Position numbers and translations under genes: made by a program. DNA of 64,000 bases. It comes from Neocallimastix lanati (nom. inval.) (Eukaryota; Neocallimastigomycota; Neocallimastigomycetes; Neocallimastigales; Neocallimastigaceae). Below the pieces are notes generated by a model. That model was not told the origin of the DNA. It made no database searches and saw only the letters and a program-made list of their open reading frames with translations. Each line of letters starts with the position of its first letter. The stretch's first letter is position 1. The stretch is taken from NCBI GenBank assembly GCA_016946835.1, contig JACVTC010000099.1, positions 320,001-384,000 on the forward strand, given 5' to 3'. Of this stretch, positions 26,817-37,557 are shown in pieces.

Positions 26817-26861
<45 letters not shown>

Positions 26862-26873
26862 TTAACAGAGGAC
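26611..26873. other. Spacer left of the LINE insertion
   Basis: Mixed AT-rich DNA with somewhat more complex sequence at 26690-26815, then a poly-A run of about 38 bases (26821-26858). The run could be the tail of an older retroelement insertion ending in GATGCTCTAAAGCCC, but no matching LINE body was recognised upstream. Confidence 0.45.
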
Positions 26874-26887
26874 TTTATTGGAGTTAT
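26874..26887 (+). repeat. LINE target-site duplication, left copy
   Basis: TTTATTGGAGTTAT is identical to 31882-31895, which directly follows the poly-A tail. Fourteen exact bases at the two ends of the element fit target-primed reverse transcription. Confidence 0.9.
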
Positions 26888-26960
26888 CCCCAATGATGGA
26901 ACCTAAGCTGTATGGTTTCTGAGGGGATTCAGCAATTAGTATAATAATAAAATCTTAATT

Positions 26961-27046
26961 ATTTTTCAATCTTATATGCAATTTCAATCTTTTTATATAA
27001 AATATTTTTCAATCTTATATGCAATTTCAATCTTTTTATATAAAAC
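26961..27046 (+). repeat. 43-bp tandem duplication in the LINE 5' UTR
   Basis: The two copies, starting ATTTTTCAATCTTATATGCA at 26961 and 27004, differ only at the last base. Such 5' UTR tandem repeats are known in other LINEs as promoter monomers; that role here is inference. Confidence 0.9.
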
Positions 27047-27532
27047 ATAACTGTAGCTTTTTAAATCAATTATTCAATCAAAAGAATTTTTTACACTATA
27101 CTACTAACAATATTGTTTTTGTTTTTTTCTTATATTTTTTAAATTTTTTCTATATTTTTTCTATACTTTTTATATATATATATATACTTTTTTATCGTTA
27201 TATATGTTATTTTATATCTCTATATTAATTTTTTACTTTAGGTTTTTTTAATTTTCATATCCTTTTACAATATTTTAACATATAAAAAAAAAAAAAAAAA
27301 AAAATAAATTAAATTTACTATTTTACATTATTTTATTGAATAAATAATTTTTCCACTAACATTGTTTTTTAAATATATCTTAGGAAATACAATTCATGTG
27401 AAACTATTAACTCTTATATTCAGTAAACTTAAATGTTAAATATTTTATATATAATTCTTTGGTATTCAATCCTTATAATCAATTCATTTTAAATAGAAAT
27501 TAAGTCAGTTCTTTTCTCAACTAACTCTAAAC

Positions 27533-28420
27533 ATGGATGCTTCTAGTTCTGTTAACACTACTCCCTTCCATCGTGGTTTCTACTGCTTCGGAAATCATAT
27601 GAATAATTATAGCCTTATTTTCATTCATGACCTTAATTCTTGGTCCCCTAGAAAACTAATGGCACAAGTTATTAGTAAGATCCCTTACTACAATGAAATT
27701 ATTCCATATGTTAAAAAACTTTTTTCTCCAAGGTATGGCTCATACTTCATTATTAGGGTTAATAAATACAAAAATGATCTCATCTTTTTCTATGTTTTAA
27801 ATTTCTTAAGAGATGAAATTCCTGAAACAGCTAAAATTACCTGGTCCTTGTGTAATAAACTGAATCAAATGAACAAGTCGAGGAAATCTAAAAACATTGA
27901 TGTTGAACTTAATCCTATGGCAAAAGATTTTTTCTCTAGCCATCTAAATTCAAATTCTTCTTTCTTTAATCTCTGTGTTAGTTGGAATATTAACGGTTGG
28001 AATACTGAAAAGCGAGATAGTATTTTGTATCTCAACTCTACTTTTAAACCTATATGTATCTGTCTACAAGAAACTGGAAAAAGTAAATATCTACCAAAAG
28101 ATGTTTCATCACCTTTAATTCCATATTACAACTCAGTTTTCCTTAAAGCTAATCCTAAAACCCCTGGTATGAGAGGACTCTTTATTGGTGTTCATTCTTC
28201 GTGCTCTTTCTTCCAAGAACCGTTTTTATACAAATATATCATTTCAGTTAATATTACTTCTTTTTGGAATCAAAAATGTACTATTGGTAATATCTACTTC
28301 CCTCAAAGCAAATGGAAGGAAGCAAGACTAGTTGCTTTTGATGAACTCTCTCAATGGTTACGTTTTCACAATAGAAAAAATGTTCCGGCTGTCCTAGTTG
28401 GTGACTTTAAATGTCATTAA
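27533..28420 (+). CDS. LINE N-terminal region and AP-endonuclease, truncated
   Basis: 295 codons from ATG in context 'ctaaacATGgat'. Residues 1-147 match nothing I recognise. From about 148 the endonuclease/exonuclease/phosphatase fold begins, with SWNINGW, then ICICLQETGKSKYL (catalytic Glu), GLFIGVHSS, IGNIYFPQSKW and VLVGDFK. It then stops at TAA 28418. The remainder of the endonuclease (IDHVIYNEAL and the terminal S-D-H) is in the next open frame, so the domain is split. Readings in a third frame between them (YISNNFPNWYIAPLYG and QFTYAN) show the missing linker and mean two frameshifts. The enzyme would nick the target DNA to prime reverse transcription. Confidence 0.85.
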   Translation: MDASSSVNTTPFHRGFYCFGNHMNNYSLIFIHDLNSWSPRKLMAQVISKIPYYNEIIPYVKKLFSPRYGSYFIIRVNKYKNDLIFFYVLNFLRDEIPETAKITWSLCNKLNQMNKSRKSKNIDVELNPMAKDFFSSHLNSNSSFFNLCVSWNINGWNTEKRDSILYLNSTFKPICICLQETGKSKYLPKDVSSPLIPYYNSVFLKANPKTPGMRGLFIGVHSSCSFFQEPFLYKYIISVNITSFWNQKCTIGNIYFPQSKWKEARLVAFDELSQWLRFHNRKNVPAVLVGDFKCH

Positions 28421-28465
28421 AGAAGATCAAAACATACATTTCAAATAATTTTCCTAATTGGTATA

Positions 28466-31400
28466 TTGCTCCTTTATATGGTAATCAATTTACATATGCT
28501 AACATCTTGCATTGATCATGTCATCTATAATGAGGCTTTGGCATCCCATATTAATAAAACCTCGGTTTGTACTTCGTTTTACGGTATTTCTGATCATAAA
28601 CCTATTTTACTTTCTTGCAACAAAGTTCTCTCCGATGGTTTTATAAGGCCTACTAAAGTTTCTAAATGGTCAACTCATATTTGTAAAACAAAAAATTCAG
28701 ATATTTTATCACATAATTATTTTTCAATCCTAGAAAATGACCTTGATTCTCATTACAATTCGCTTACGGCTGATGAAATGGTAGAAAAATTTATCAATAC
28801 AGCAAATAATATCGGGAAAGATATTAAGGCTTTTATTCCAACAAATTTAAAGGGCTCTGCTTTTCATTGTCCTTATTACATTAAAAAACTATCTCATGAA
28901 AAACATATTGCATTTCGGAATATTAAGCCTTACTTTAATTGTGAAAATGTTGATAATTACCTTGAACAATTTAATAAATATGAAAATCTTTGCAAATTAA
29001 TCAAGAAAACTAAGAGTAAATTTCGTTCTGCTAGATTTAAGGCTAATATAGTAAAAATAGGTAATTATTTTTTGAATAAAGATTTCAAAAATGGTTGGAG
29101 ATGTTTAAAGAAAATGGCTAAACCATCATATTCATCTACCTCCCTTACTTGCATTAAATCTAAGTTTGGTCAAGATATTATCTCTCCTTCAAAGCAATTA
29201 GATAGATGGGCTGAATATTATAAAGATCTTGCTTCGGATCCCTCAGGTCACAGCCTTAATCGTAATTACTGGAATCATGCTTTAAGGAATATTAGTCTTA
29301 GATCCACTACCTGGAATATAAATGGTCCTATTACGATTGAAGATATTAAAAAAACTATTTCATCGATGAAAAATAACAAAGCACCCGGCCCCGATGGTAT
29401 TCCGATTGAATTCTACAAAGCTCTTTTTTGTAACGAAGAATTACTAGAATCACATCCTGCTGCTGGAAAGTGTCTAAAATTGATATTTAATAAAATATGG
29501 AATGGGTCATTTCCTAAAAAATGGAACTCAGCTTCTATTGTATCAATTCCTAAGAAGGGTGACCTATCAGATTGTAGTAATTATCGAGGTATTTCTCTCA
29601 TTAACGTTGGACTAAAAATCATTTCAAAAATTATAACAGATAGAATATCTACTTACGCACTCTCACACAATTTCATTAGACCTGAACAATTTGGATTTCG
29701 CAACCGCGAAGAATGCATTAGTTTATTCATTTCCGTTAGAGAAATTTGTCAAAGAAGAAAATTCCAAGGAAAATTCACATATTTAGCTTTTTTAGATCTT
29801 AAAAAAGCTTATGATTCAGTTCCTATTTTTAACATTCTTACTAAATTATATCACTATGGAGTACGCGGTAAATGTTTTGATTTTCTTTGTAATTTATATA
29901 CTTCATCTAAAGCACGTGCTCGATTTGCTTCAATGTTATCAAATGAATTTCCTATTAAAAGAGGTGTTCGTCAAGGTTGTCCTTTATCTCCAATCTTATT
30001 CAATTTATTCATCAATGATATACTAAATGACTGTGAAAAGTATGGTGTTAATGTTGGAAGAAAAAAGTGTTGTGGTGGACTCTTTGCTGATGATGTTGTT
30101 CTCATTGCTCCAAGTGCAAAAAATTTAGAAAAATTATTAAAAAAGGTACATAAATGGGCTAATTTAAATGAAATGACTTTTGGTATTGAAAAGTGTGCAA
30201 CTATGGTTATAAAACCAATGAACTTCCAACCTCCTCCAAACTATAGTGATCCAACCTTCTATTTAGGAAAGAATGATATTCCTAAAGTTTCTAGTTATGT
30301 CTATCTTGGTATTCCTTTTTCAGATGATCTCCTACTAGAACACATTATATCTCACATGCATTTTAAAGTTAGAAAATCCCTTCTTTCATTTACACGTTTC
30401 TTTTCAAATAAACTTATTCCTATTGTATACAAGAAAAAAGTTCTTCAATCCTTTGTTATTAGTAAAGTAATTTATTATTCTCCTTTACTTGGTTCAAACA
30501 AATCTAGAACGGCTAGAATTCAAACATTAATTAATACTGGTCTATTTTGGTGTATCGGTTCCTTCTCTAAAAATGGTAAAACAAATATAGAAAACAATGA
30601 CTATATTAGACATAATTCAACAATGAGTACTTATGCTTTATCTCGAGATCTAAGCATCCCTCCTATTGCTGGTATCTGCGCAGCCTTACAGATTAAATCA
30701 TTTGCAAAATGGAGTAAATCAAACTGTATCATAAAGGATCTTATTAAATCTATTCCCAAAATGCCTTATTATTCCTGGACTAAAGAATCTAGAACACTAT
30801 ATAAAAAAATCAAAAAATATAAATGTGTAAAATATGACGATATTATAGAACGTTACTGGAAATCAGTTTCCAGATTTCAAGGTATTAAAGGTCAAAACTA
30901 CGATAGTAACAAGTTTTCAAACAATAAAGCTATAATAATGCTTAGCTTAAAATATCCCCAATTCAACTTAGGATTTTCGTGGATTATACGTTTACGCTGT
31001 GGTTATAAATACAATACTACTATTGCTATTAGAATGGGTAGAGTTTCAGAAGATTGTCCAAAGTCCTGCCCATGTTGTGGTGAAGGTAATCAATCTTTTG
31101 AACATTGGATTTTTAAATGCGATGCTCTTGCATCTTTTAGATGGAATTCTTTAAATTTCATCGATGATCTCTATGTTTTATTCCTTAGGAAGATTAGAGC
31201 GTTTAATCCTCTTTCTTCCTATGACCCTATTTCTGATTTTGAAGATTATATCAATCATTATATATACTTGTTCCTTCTTGGTGGGACTTTAGTTTTAAAT
31301 GAACTATATTTCGATAGTGGGGAACAGAGACATTTAAATGAACTACTTTTCAAAGGTTCATCTGAGTCACCTGTTCCAAAAATTGTGGGCTTGGCGGAAT

Positions 31401-31684
31401 TCTTAACAAATGCAATACCTATCATAAGTAGTTCGTTTGAGCTATTATTTGATAGGTATTGCAAAATATCAAACTTAACCAAGAGCGTCGACGTCGTACT
31501 GATAAGGCATAATGAAAATACAGGATTATCATCTATTACTACGAAGGGTGATTCTCGCCCTAGTAGCTCAATAAATGATGAATCCGGGGAGAGTTTAGTG
31601 GACACCACACTATCTATTTTAAGGATGTTACTTCTAAATTTTATTTCTTTTTTATTTGATAGGAAGGGTAAAATTCCCGCATAG
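28466..31684 (+). CDS. LINE reverse transcriptase polyprotein, C-terminal part
   Basis: 1072 codons; the listed ATG is simply the first Met after the frameshift, and real coding homology starts at IDHVIYNEAL (about residue 17). The endonuclease end has GISDHKPILL. The RT has NNKAPGPDGIPIEFYK (about 302), YRGISLINVGLKIISKI, FLDLKKAYDSV (about 441, first catalytic Asp), GVRQGCPLSPILFNLFINDI (about 493), and FADDVVLIA (about 539, the F/Y-x-D-D core). A zinc-knuckle-like CPKSCPCC followed by H and C lies at about 864-884. This is the motif order of APE-type LINEs. All RT catalytic residues are present, so this half could be active if translated. Confidence 0.93.
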   Translation: MLLYMVINLHMLTSCIDHVIYNEALASHINKTSVCTSFYGISDHKPILLSCNKVLSDGFIRPTKVSKWSTHICKTKNSDILSHNYFSILENDLDSHYNSLTADEMVEKFINTANNIGKDIKAFIPTNLKGSAFHCPYYIKKLSHEKHIAFRNIKPYFNCENVDNYLEQFNKYENLCKLIKKTKSKFRSARFKANIVKIGNYFLNKDFKNGWRCLKKMAKPSYSSTSLTCIKSKFGQDIISPSKQLDRWAEYYKDLASDPSGHSLNRNYWNHALRNISLRSTTWNINGPITIEDIKKTISSMKNNKAPGPDGIPIEFYKALFCNEELLESHPAAGKCLKLIFNKIWNGSFPKKWNSASIVSIPKKGDLSDCSNYRGISLINVGLKIISKIITDRISTYALSHNFIRPEQFGFRNREECISLFISVREICQRRKFQGKFTYLAFLDLKKAYDSVPIFNILTKLYHYGVRGKCFDFLCNLYTSSKARARFASMLSNEFPIKRGVRQGCPLSPILFNLFINDILNDCEKYGVNVGRKKCCGGLFADDVVLIAPSAKNLEKLLKKVHKWANLNEMTFGIEKCATMVIKPMNFQPPPNYSDPTFYLGKNDIPKVSSYVYLGIPFSDDLLLEHIISHMHFKVRKSLLSFTRFFSNKLIPIVYKKKVLQSFVISKVIYYSPLLGSNKSRTARIQTLINTGLFWCIGSFSKNGKTNIENNDYIRHNSTMSTYALSRDLSIPPIAGICAALQIKSFAKWSKSNCIIKDLIKSIPKMPYYSWTKESRTLYKKIKKYKCVKYDDIIERYWKSVSRFQGIKGQNYDSNKFSNNKAIIMLSLKYPQFNLGFSWIIRLRCGYKYNTTIAIRMGRVSEDCPKSCPCCGEGNQSFEHWIFKCDALASFRWNSLNFIDDLYVLFLRKIRAFNPLSSYDPISDFEDYINHYIYLFLLGGTLVLNELYFDSGEQRHLNELLFKGSSESPVPKIVGLAEFLTNAIPIISSSFELLFDRYCKISNLTKSVDVVLIRHNENTGLSSITTKGDSRPSSSINDESGESLVDTTLSILRMLLLNFISFLFDRKGKIPA

Positions 31685-31839
31685 TACAACTTGCCGAAAT
31701 ACATAGTATTTTCGAGCTTTTTTATTTTTTATTTTTTATTTTTTAATTTTTTATTTTTAATTTCTAATGTACTTTTCACCTACATGTATTTTTTAAAATA
31801 AAATTTAATAAAGTTTTTGGAAGTGTATTCTCTTCCCTG

Positions 31840-31881
<42 letters not shown>

Positions 31882-31884
<3 letters not shown>

Positions 31885-31895
31885 ATTGGAGTTAT
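31882..31895 (+). repeat. LINE target-site duplication, right copy
   Basis: TTTATTGGAGTTAT, identical to 26874-26887. Removing the element leaves '...cagaggac[TTTATTGGAGTTAT]ggatttaaaatctcg...' as the inferred empty site. Confidence 0.9.
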
Positions 31896-32217
31896 GGATT
31901 TAAAATCTCGTTCATTCTTAGGTGTTAGTCTCTATGATATTTACTCGTCCGTGAATTGAGAATTCCTCCTCTTTCAGCTCTCTGTGTCCACATCTCAATT
32001 ACGCTGCTTTAGAAAATGGAAAAAAAAAAAAACTCATCATGTATTCTTTAATCATTTCACTAATAATATTCCTACTTTTGTCTTATGACACTCATGAATT
32101 AAAGAATCCAAGGACTTTGGATAAGAAATTAAATGGTAAAAAAAAAAAAAAAAAAAAAAAAAGTTTTTATTGGGAAAGAGATGTCTTCAAACCCTCAAAA
32201 GCTAAAAAAAAAAAAAA

Positions 32218-32248
<31 letters not shown>

Positions 32249-32274
32249 AATTATTTACAAGGAGAATAATTTTG
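31896..32274. other. Spacer right of the LINE with poly-A runs
   Basis: About 125 bases of more complex, unique sequence, then AT-rich DNA with A runs at 32139-32162 and 32203-32244. Two overlapping open frames are polylysine readings of these runs. Confidence 0.5.
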
Positions 32275-32520
32275 GATTTATTTCAGAAATCAACGACTTA
32301 ACATTTCAATATATCCTAAGTTTCAATTGGAATTCTTTTTGGATTTCTTGAAATTAGGTGTGGCTTTAAAATTTGACATTAGTTAAGTTTTTCCATTAAA
32401 AGAAAAATAGTCTCAGAAAGGAAAGATTGCCCTAAATGTTGCCCTTGTTGTGATGTTAATGTTCCTAGTTTTTTTTTTTTTTTTTTTTTCTCACTGGATC
32501 TTTTGCCTGTAAAGAATTGG
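32275..32520 (+). pseudogene. Diverged LINE 3'-end fragment
   Basis: Broken frames give FQYILSFNWNSFWIS, comparable to KYPQFNLGFSWI of the full LINE, then DCPKCCPCCDVN at about 32424, comparable to its DCPKSCPCCGEGN. A poly-T tract follows at 32470-32489. It is probably a different, older LINE subfamily in the same orientation. The Cys cluster is the main support. Confidence 0.5.
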
Positions 32521-32557
32521 AAAATTGACAGAAATAAAATCTTTACTTTTTCTAGAC

Positions 32558-32715
32558 GATCCATTCCATATTTTATTAAAAATCAATTTAAGACACTTTC
32601 CAGCGGCAGGATGTGTTTCTAGTAATTCTTCATTGCTAAAAAAAGAGCTTTGAAGAATTCAATCAGGATACCATCGGGGCCGGGTGCTTTGTTGTTTTTC
32701 ATTGATGAAATATTT
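32558..32715 (-). pseudogene. Inverted LINE RT fragment
   Basis: The reverse complement closely matches 29360-29510 of the full LINE: MKNNKAPGPDGILIEFFKAL, then a frameshift at an extra T, then HPAAGKCLKLIFNKIWNGS. It covers only the first RT motif and lies opposite to the neighbouring copies. The ends are abrupt: poly-T on the right at 32716-32750 and unrelated sequence on the left. Confidence 0.9.
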
Positions 32716-32718
32716 TTT

Positions 32719-32754
<36 letters not shown>

Positions 32755-32778
32755 CTTTGAGAATAACTTTATTTAATT

Positions 32779-32890
<112 letters not shown>

Positions 32891-33049
32891 GTTAAAAACT
32901 ACATGATTCTAATGAAAAAAAAAAATAAATAAATAAATAAATTATATGAGATAAAATTATATATATATTATAAAATTATAAAATTATAAAATTATAAAAT
33001 TATAAAATTATAAAATTATAAAAAGGGCATTAGAAGCAATAGCCTCTAA

Positions 33050-33465
33050 CTATTCCCATTCCATTGATGATTAACACGCACGTCCAATTATTGCTAGTAA
33101 TAATTTCAGTATTAGTGTTTATCAATTGAATTCTGTATCAGTTCTTTCACCGGGAGGTGAAAATCCCATGCTATTATCATTTCGACGTCGACGCTCCCAG
33201 CAAACGGTAGATTCAATAGATTCAACAACAGGAATATCATTTCATCATCATCAATCTAAAAAAAAAGATCGAACAAATTAAATGGTATTACGTTGTTTTT
33301 GTTAGAAACTCCACCAATCCCCCTCCCACAAAATGCGGACCAGTCGACGAAGTTAGTTGAACTTTTTGTATTAAAAATATTGTCAACTAATGGTCTCTGT
33401 TCCCCATCATTAACTTTAATTTTTTTTTTTTTCATATATTGAATGCCCGCCAAGAAGAGCACTCA
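33050..33465 (-). pseudogene. Diverged inverted LINE C-terminal fragment
   Basis: A 68-codon minus-strand frame (33256-33462) reads LFLAGIQY, then NDGEQRPLVDNIF, comparable to LFLLGGTLVLNE and DSGEQRHLNELLF in the full LINE. Further on, GAGCGTCGACGTCG (near 33188) is identical to the LINE sequence encoding its SVDV. Protein-level similarity is partial, so this is another subfamily. The plus-strand open text over 33100-33280 is its shadow. Confidence 0.55.
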
Positions 33466-33589
33466 ATATAAAAATAATAAATATTATTATTATCATAATC
33501 CTTTTTGTGAATCTAAAGAAAAACATACAAGGATTTTTGTTCAATTAACACTGCACTGTAAACTTCTAAAAAAAAAAAAAAAAAAAGAT

Positions 33590-36088
33590 CCTTTTCTATA
33601 AAAAATGGAACTCAGCTTCTATTGTATCAATCCCTATGAAAGGTGATCTATCAGATTGATTGTAGTAACCATCAAGGTATTTCTCTCATTAATGTTGGAC
33701 TGAAAATCATTTCAAAAATTATGACAGATAAAATATTTACTTATGCATTATTTACACACAATTTCATTAAACCTGAATAATTTGGTTTTCGCAACCGTGA
33801 AGAATGCATTAGTTTATTCATTTCCGTTAGAGAAAATTTGCCAAGGAAGAAAATTTCAAGGAAAATTCACATATTTAGCCTTTTTAGATCTTAAAAAAGC
33901 TTATGATTCAGTTCCTATATTTAATATTCTTACTAAATTATATCATGATGGAGTCCGTGATAAATGTTTTGATTTTCTTTGTAATTTATACACTTCATCT
34001 AAAGCACTTGCTCGATTTGCTTCAATGTTATCAAATGAATTTCCTATTAAAAGAGGTGTTCGTCCAGGTTGTCCATTGTCTCCAATCTTATTCAGTTTAT
34101 TCATCAATGATATACTAAATGACTGTGAAAAGTATGATGTTAGTATTGGAAGAAAAAAAGTGTTGTGATGGACTCCTTGATGATGATGTTGTTTCTCATT
34201 GCTCCTTGTGCAAAAAAAATTTAGAAAAATTATTAAAAAAGGTACATAAATGGGCTAATTTAAATAAAATGACTTTTGATATTGAAAAAATTGTGCAACT
34301 ATGGTTATAAAACCAATGAACTTCCAATCTCCTCCAAACTATAGTGACCAACCTTCTATTTAGGAATGAATGCTATTCCTTAAAGTTTCTAGTTATATTT
34401 ATCTAGGTATTCCTTTTTTCAGACGATCTCTTACTAGAACACATTATATCTCACATGCATTTTTAAAGTTAGAAAATTCCCTTCTTTTCATTTACACGTT
34501 TCTTTTCAAATAAAACTTATTCCTATTGTATACAAGAAAAAAAGTTCTTCAAATCCTTTGTTATTAGTAAAGCTATTGGTTATTCTCCTTTACTTGGTTC
34601 AAACAAATCTAGAACGGCTAGAATTCAAACATTAATTAATACCGGTCTATTTTGGTGTATCGGTTCCTTCTCTAAAAATGGTAAAAACAAATTAAGAAAA
34701 CAAATGACTATATTAGACATAATTCTACTATTATAAGTACTTATGCTTTATCTCTAGAGCTATGCATCCCTCCTATTGCTGGTATCTACGCAGCCTTATA
34801 GATTAAATCATTTGCAAAATGGAGTAAATCAAACTGTATTATAAAGGATCGATCTTATTAAATCTATTCCCAAAAATGCCTTATTATTTCTTGGACAAAA
34901 GAATCTAGAACTCTGTATAAAAAAAAAAAAAATCAAAAAAATATAAATGTGTGAAATATGACGATATTATAGAATGTTACTGGAAATCAGTTTACTAAAA
35001 TTTCAAGGTATTAAAGGTCAAAATTACAATAGTAACAAGTTCTCAAATAATAAAGCTATACTTATGCTTACCTTAAAATATTCCCCAATTCAACTTAGGG
35101 GTTTCATGGATTATACATTTACATCTGTGATTATAAATACAATACAATACAATACAATACTACTATTACTATTAGAATGGGTAGAGTTTCAGAAGATTGT
35201 CCCAAGACCTGCCCCTGTTGTGGCAAAGATAAGCAATCTTTTGAACATTGGATTTTTTAAATACGATGCTCTTGCATCGTTTTAGATGGAATTCTTTAAA
35301 ATTTCATCGATGATCTCTATGTTTTATTCCTTAGGAAAATTAGAACATTTAATCCTCTTTCTTCTTATGACTCTATTTCTGATTTTGAAGAAGATATCAA
35401 TCATTATTATATACTTGTTCCTTCTTAATGGAACTTTAGCTTTAAATGAGCTACATTTCGAATAATGGGGTATAGAGATAATTAAATGAACTACTTTTCA
35501 AGGGTTCCTCTGAGTCTCCTGTTCCAAAAAAAAAAAAAAAAATTGTGGGCTTGGGCGGAATTCTTAAACTAGCGCAATACCTATCATAAGTAGTTCGTTT
35601 TGAGCTATTGCTATTATTTGATAGGTAATTCCAAATTACCAACCATAAATACCAAGAGCGTCGACGTTTGTATTGTACTGATAAGGCATCATGATAATAC
35701 AAGGATCATCAATCTATTTCTACGAAGGGTGAATCTCCGCTTTAGTAGTTCAATAAATGATGAATCCGCGGACAGAGTTTTAGTGGACACCACACTATCT
35801 ATTTTAAAAGATGGTACATCTAGGTTTTTATTACTTTTTTATTTGTTAGGAAGGGAAAATTCCCGTATAGTTACAACTTGCCAAAATACATAGTATTTTT
35901 GAGCTTTTTTATTTTTTATTTTTTATTTTTTATTTTTTATTTTTTATCTTTTATCTTTTATCTTTTATCTTTTATCTTTTATTTTTAATTTAAACTGTAC
36001 TTTTCACCTACAAGTATTTTTTTTATAATAAAATTAATAAAGTTATGGAAGTTTATTCTCTTCCCTGTTTAAAAAAAAAAAAAAAAAA
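33590..36088 (+). mobile_element. 5'-truncated, decayed LINE copy
   Basis: It aligns with 29515-31860 of the full LINE, starting at 'aaaaaatggaactcagcttc', inside the RT domain, and ending in an A run at 36071-36088. It has many single-base insertions and deletions, often next to homopolymers, plus in-frame stops. Recognisable pieces are FLDLKKAYDSVPIFNILTKL (about 33880) and GVRPGCPLSPILFSLFINDI (about 34055, with Gln changed to Pro at the R-x-G-C motif). The F-x-D-D core is lost (33-base region near 34165-34190 reads LDDDVV after a frameshift), and the Cys cluster (about 35205) is out of frame. It is a typical dead 5'-truncated LINE insertion of the same family. Confidence 0.93.
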
Positions 36089-36179
36089 CATATAGAGTTA
36101 GTGGTGAACCCTAACTTCGTTTCCATTTTTTTTTTTTTTTTTTTTTTTTTTCATGAAAAAAATAAAATGATGAGATTAA
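36089..36179. other. Short spacer
   Basis: Some unique sequence (CATATAGAGTTAGTGGTGAA) then poly-T of about 24 bases. No feature. Confidence 0.5.
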
Positions 36180-36332
36180 GTCATAGTAAAGTATTTAGTT
36201 GAATATGAAGTATATGCAAATAAGGAAAATAATTTTGGTAAAATAGCATTATTAATAATATTTCATATTAAAAAGAATGGAAATAAAGTCCTAGTAACCA
36301 GTTTAGTTGAACAAGGAGCAAGACATAAATAA
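36180..36332 (+). pseudogene. Ankyrin-repeat gene relic
   Basis: One frame reads VIVKYLVEYEVYANKENNFG, then KIALLIIF, then NKVLVTSLVEQGARHK and a stop at 36330. These are parts of two 33-residue repeats of the same kind as in the genes at 40-64 kb. It is isolated from the cluster by a retroelement and is not functional. Confidence 0.85.
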
Positions 36333-36788
36333 AAAAAAAAAAAAAAAAATAGGAAATACGAAACATTATTATTTATTTAATTTTCTGTAAAAAAAAAAAA
36401 AAAAAAAAGAAATTTTTTAAATATTATATATATGTATTTTAAATTATTATTATAATAATAATTAAAAAAACAAAAAAAAAAATTAATATTCTTATACTAT
36501 AAGAGATGTTTTAAATACATCTAATAATGGTGTAATAATATTAAATACTTAATTTTAGGGGGAAATTATTAGATTATAAATATATTTTAAGAAATTATTT
36601 TAGCAATATTTAAATTGAATTAAATAATTAATATAATGTAAAATACTTTTCATGTATAATTAAAGGTTAATTTAGAACAGAGATAAATAATAATTTAATA
36701 ATATCAAGTTAATATTGTAAAATAGGATAATTTTATATACACATATTCACCAGTAAACCATTTTATTCATTATTGAATAACAAGGTTT
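36333..36788. other. AT-rich DNA preceding an LTR
   Basis: No open frame is recognised. By position it could be the decayed 3' internal part of the element whose polypurine tract and LTR follow, but no Pol motif survives. Confidence 0.4.
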
Positions 36789-36797
36789 AAGGGGGAA
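36789..36797 (+). other. Polypurine tract
   Basis: AAGGGGGAA immediately before the LTR start, the expected second-strand primer of an LTR retrotransposon. It marks the following repeat as a 3' LTR in + orientation. Confidence 0.75.
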
Positions 36798-36993
36798 TGT
36801 TAGAATATGGGAAATGTATGAAAAATAAGCTTCAAATGAATTGAAAAATATTGTAATATAAATAAAGTATAAGCCACAATGTATTAATATAAAAACATTT
36901 AATTTAGAATAATTAAGTGCTAGTAACTCTTTATCATAAAATATATTAATAAAATTGACATAAATATAAACCATAAAACCATGATTCTTAACA
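36798..36993 (+). mobile_element. Copia-type LTR (family L1), 3' LTR
   Basis: 196 bases starting TGTTAGAATATG and ending CTTAACA (TG...CA). It closely matches 49796-49991 in the same orientation and 38879-39085 in the opposite one. It is followed at once by ATT repeats. The minus-strand 75-codon open frame (36747-36974) across it is not a gene. Confidence 0.9.

Positions 36994-37557
<564 letters not shown>

Larger units (their letters stand above)
26888..31881 (+). mobile_element. Full-length APE-type non-LTR retrotransposon (LINE)
   Basis: The element is about 4.99 kb, bounded by a 14-bp target-site duplication. It has a 5' UTR of about 645 bases with a 43-bp tandem duplication, a coding region with an AP-like endonuclease, reverse transcriptase and C-terminal Cys/His motif, a 3' UTR of T-rich repeats with AATAAA-like signals near 31797, and a poly-A tail of about 38 bases from 31843. 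Exact ends and an exact duplication point to a recent, complete insertion, yet the endonuclease is disrupted by frameshifts at about 28412-28515. As read, the copy is probably non-autonomous. An alternative is sequencing or assembly error in a live element. Confidence 0.93.

Noticed and set aside
31258-31704. 148-codon minus-strand frame
   Set aside because: Antisense to the 3' end of the LINE ORF, with no motif of its own; the sense frame has clear homology in the neighbouring LINE copies.
32039-32351. Two overlapping open frames with polylysine
   Set aside because: They depend on poly-A runs; codon content outside the runs shows nothing recognisable.
33100-33280. Plus-strand open text FRRRRSQQTVDSIDSTTGIS, which looks like a gene end
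   Set aside because: The opposite strand aligns with the LINE C-terminal region, including the GAGCGTCGACGTCG block, so this is a shadow.
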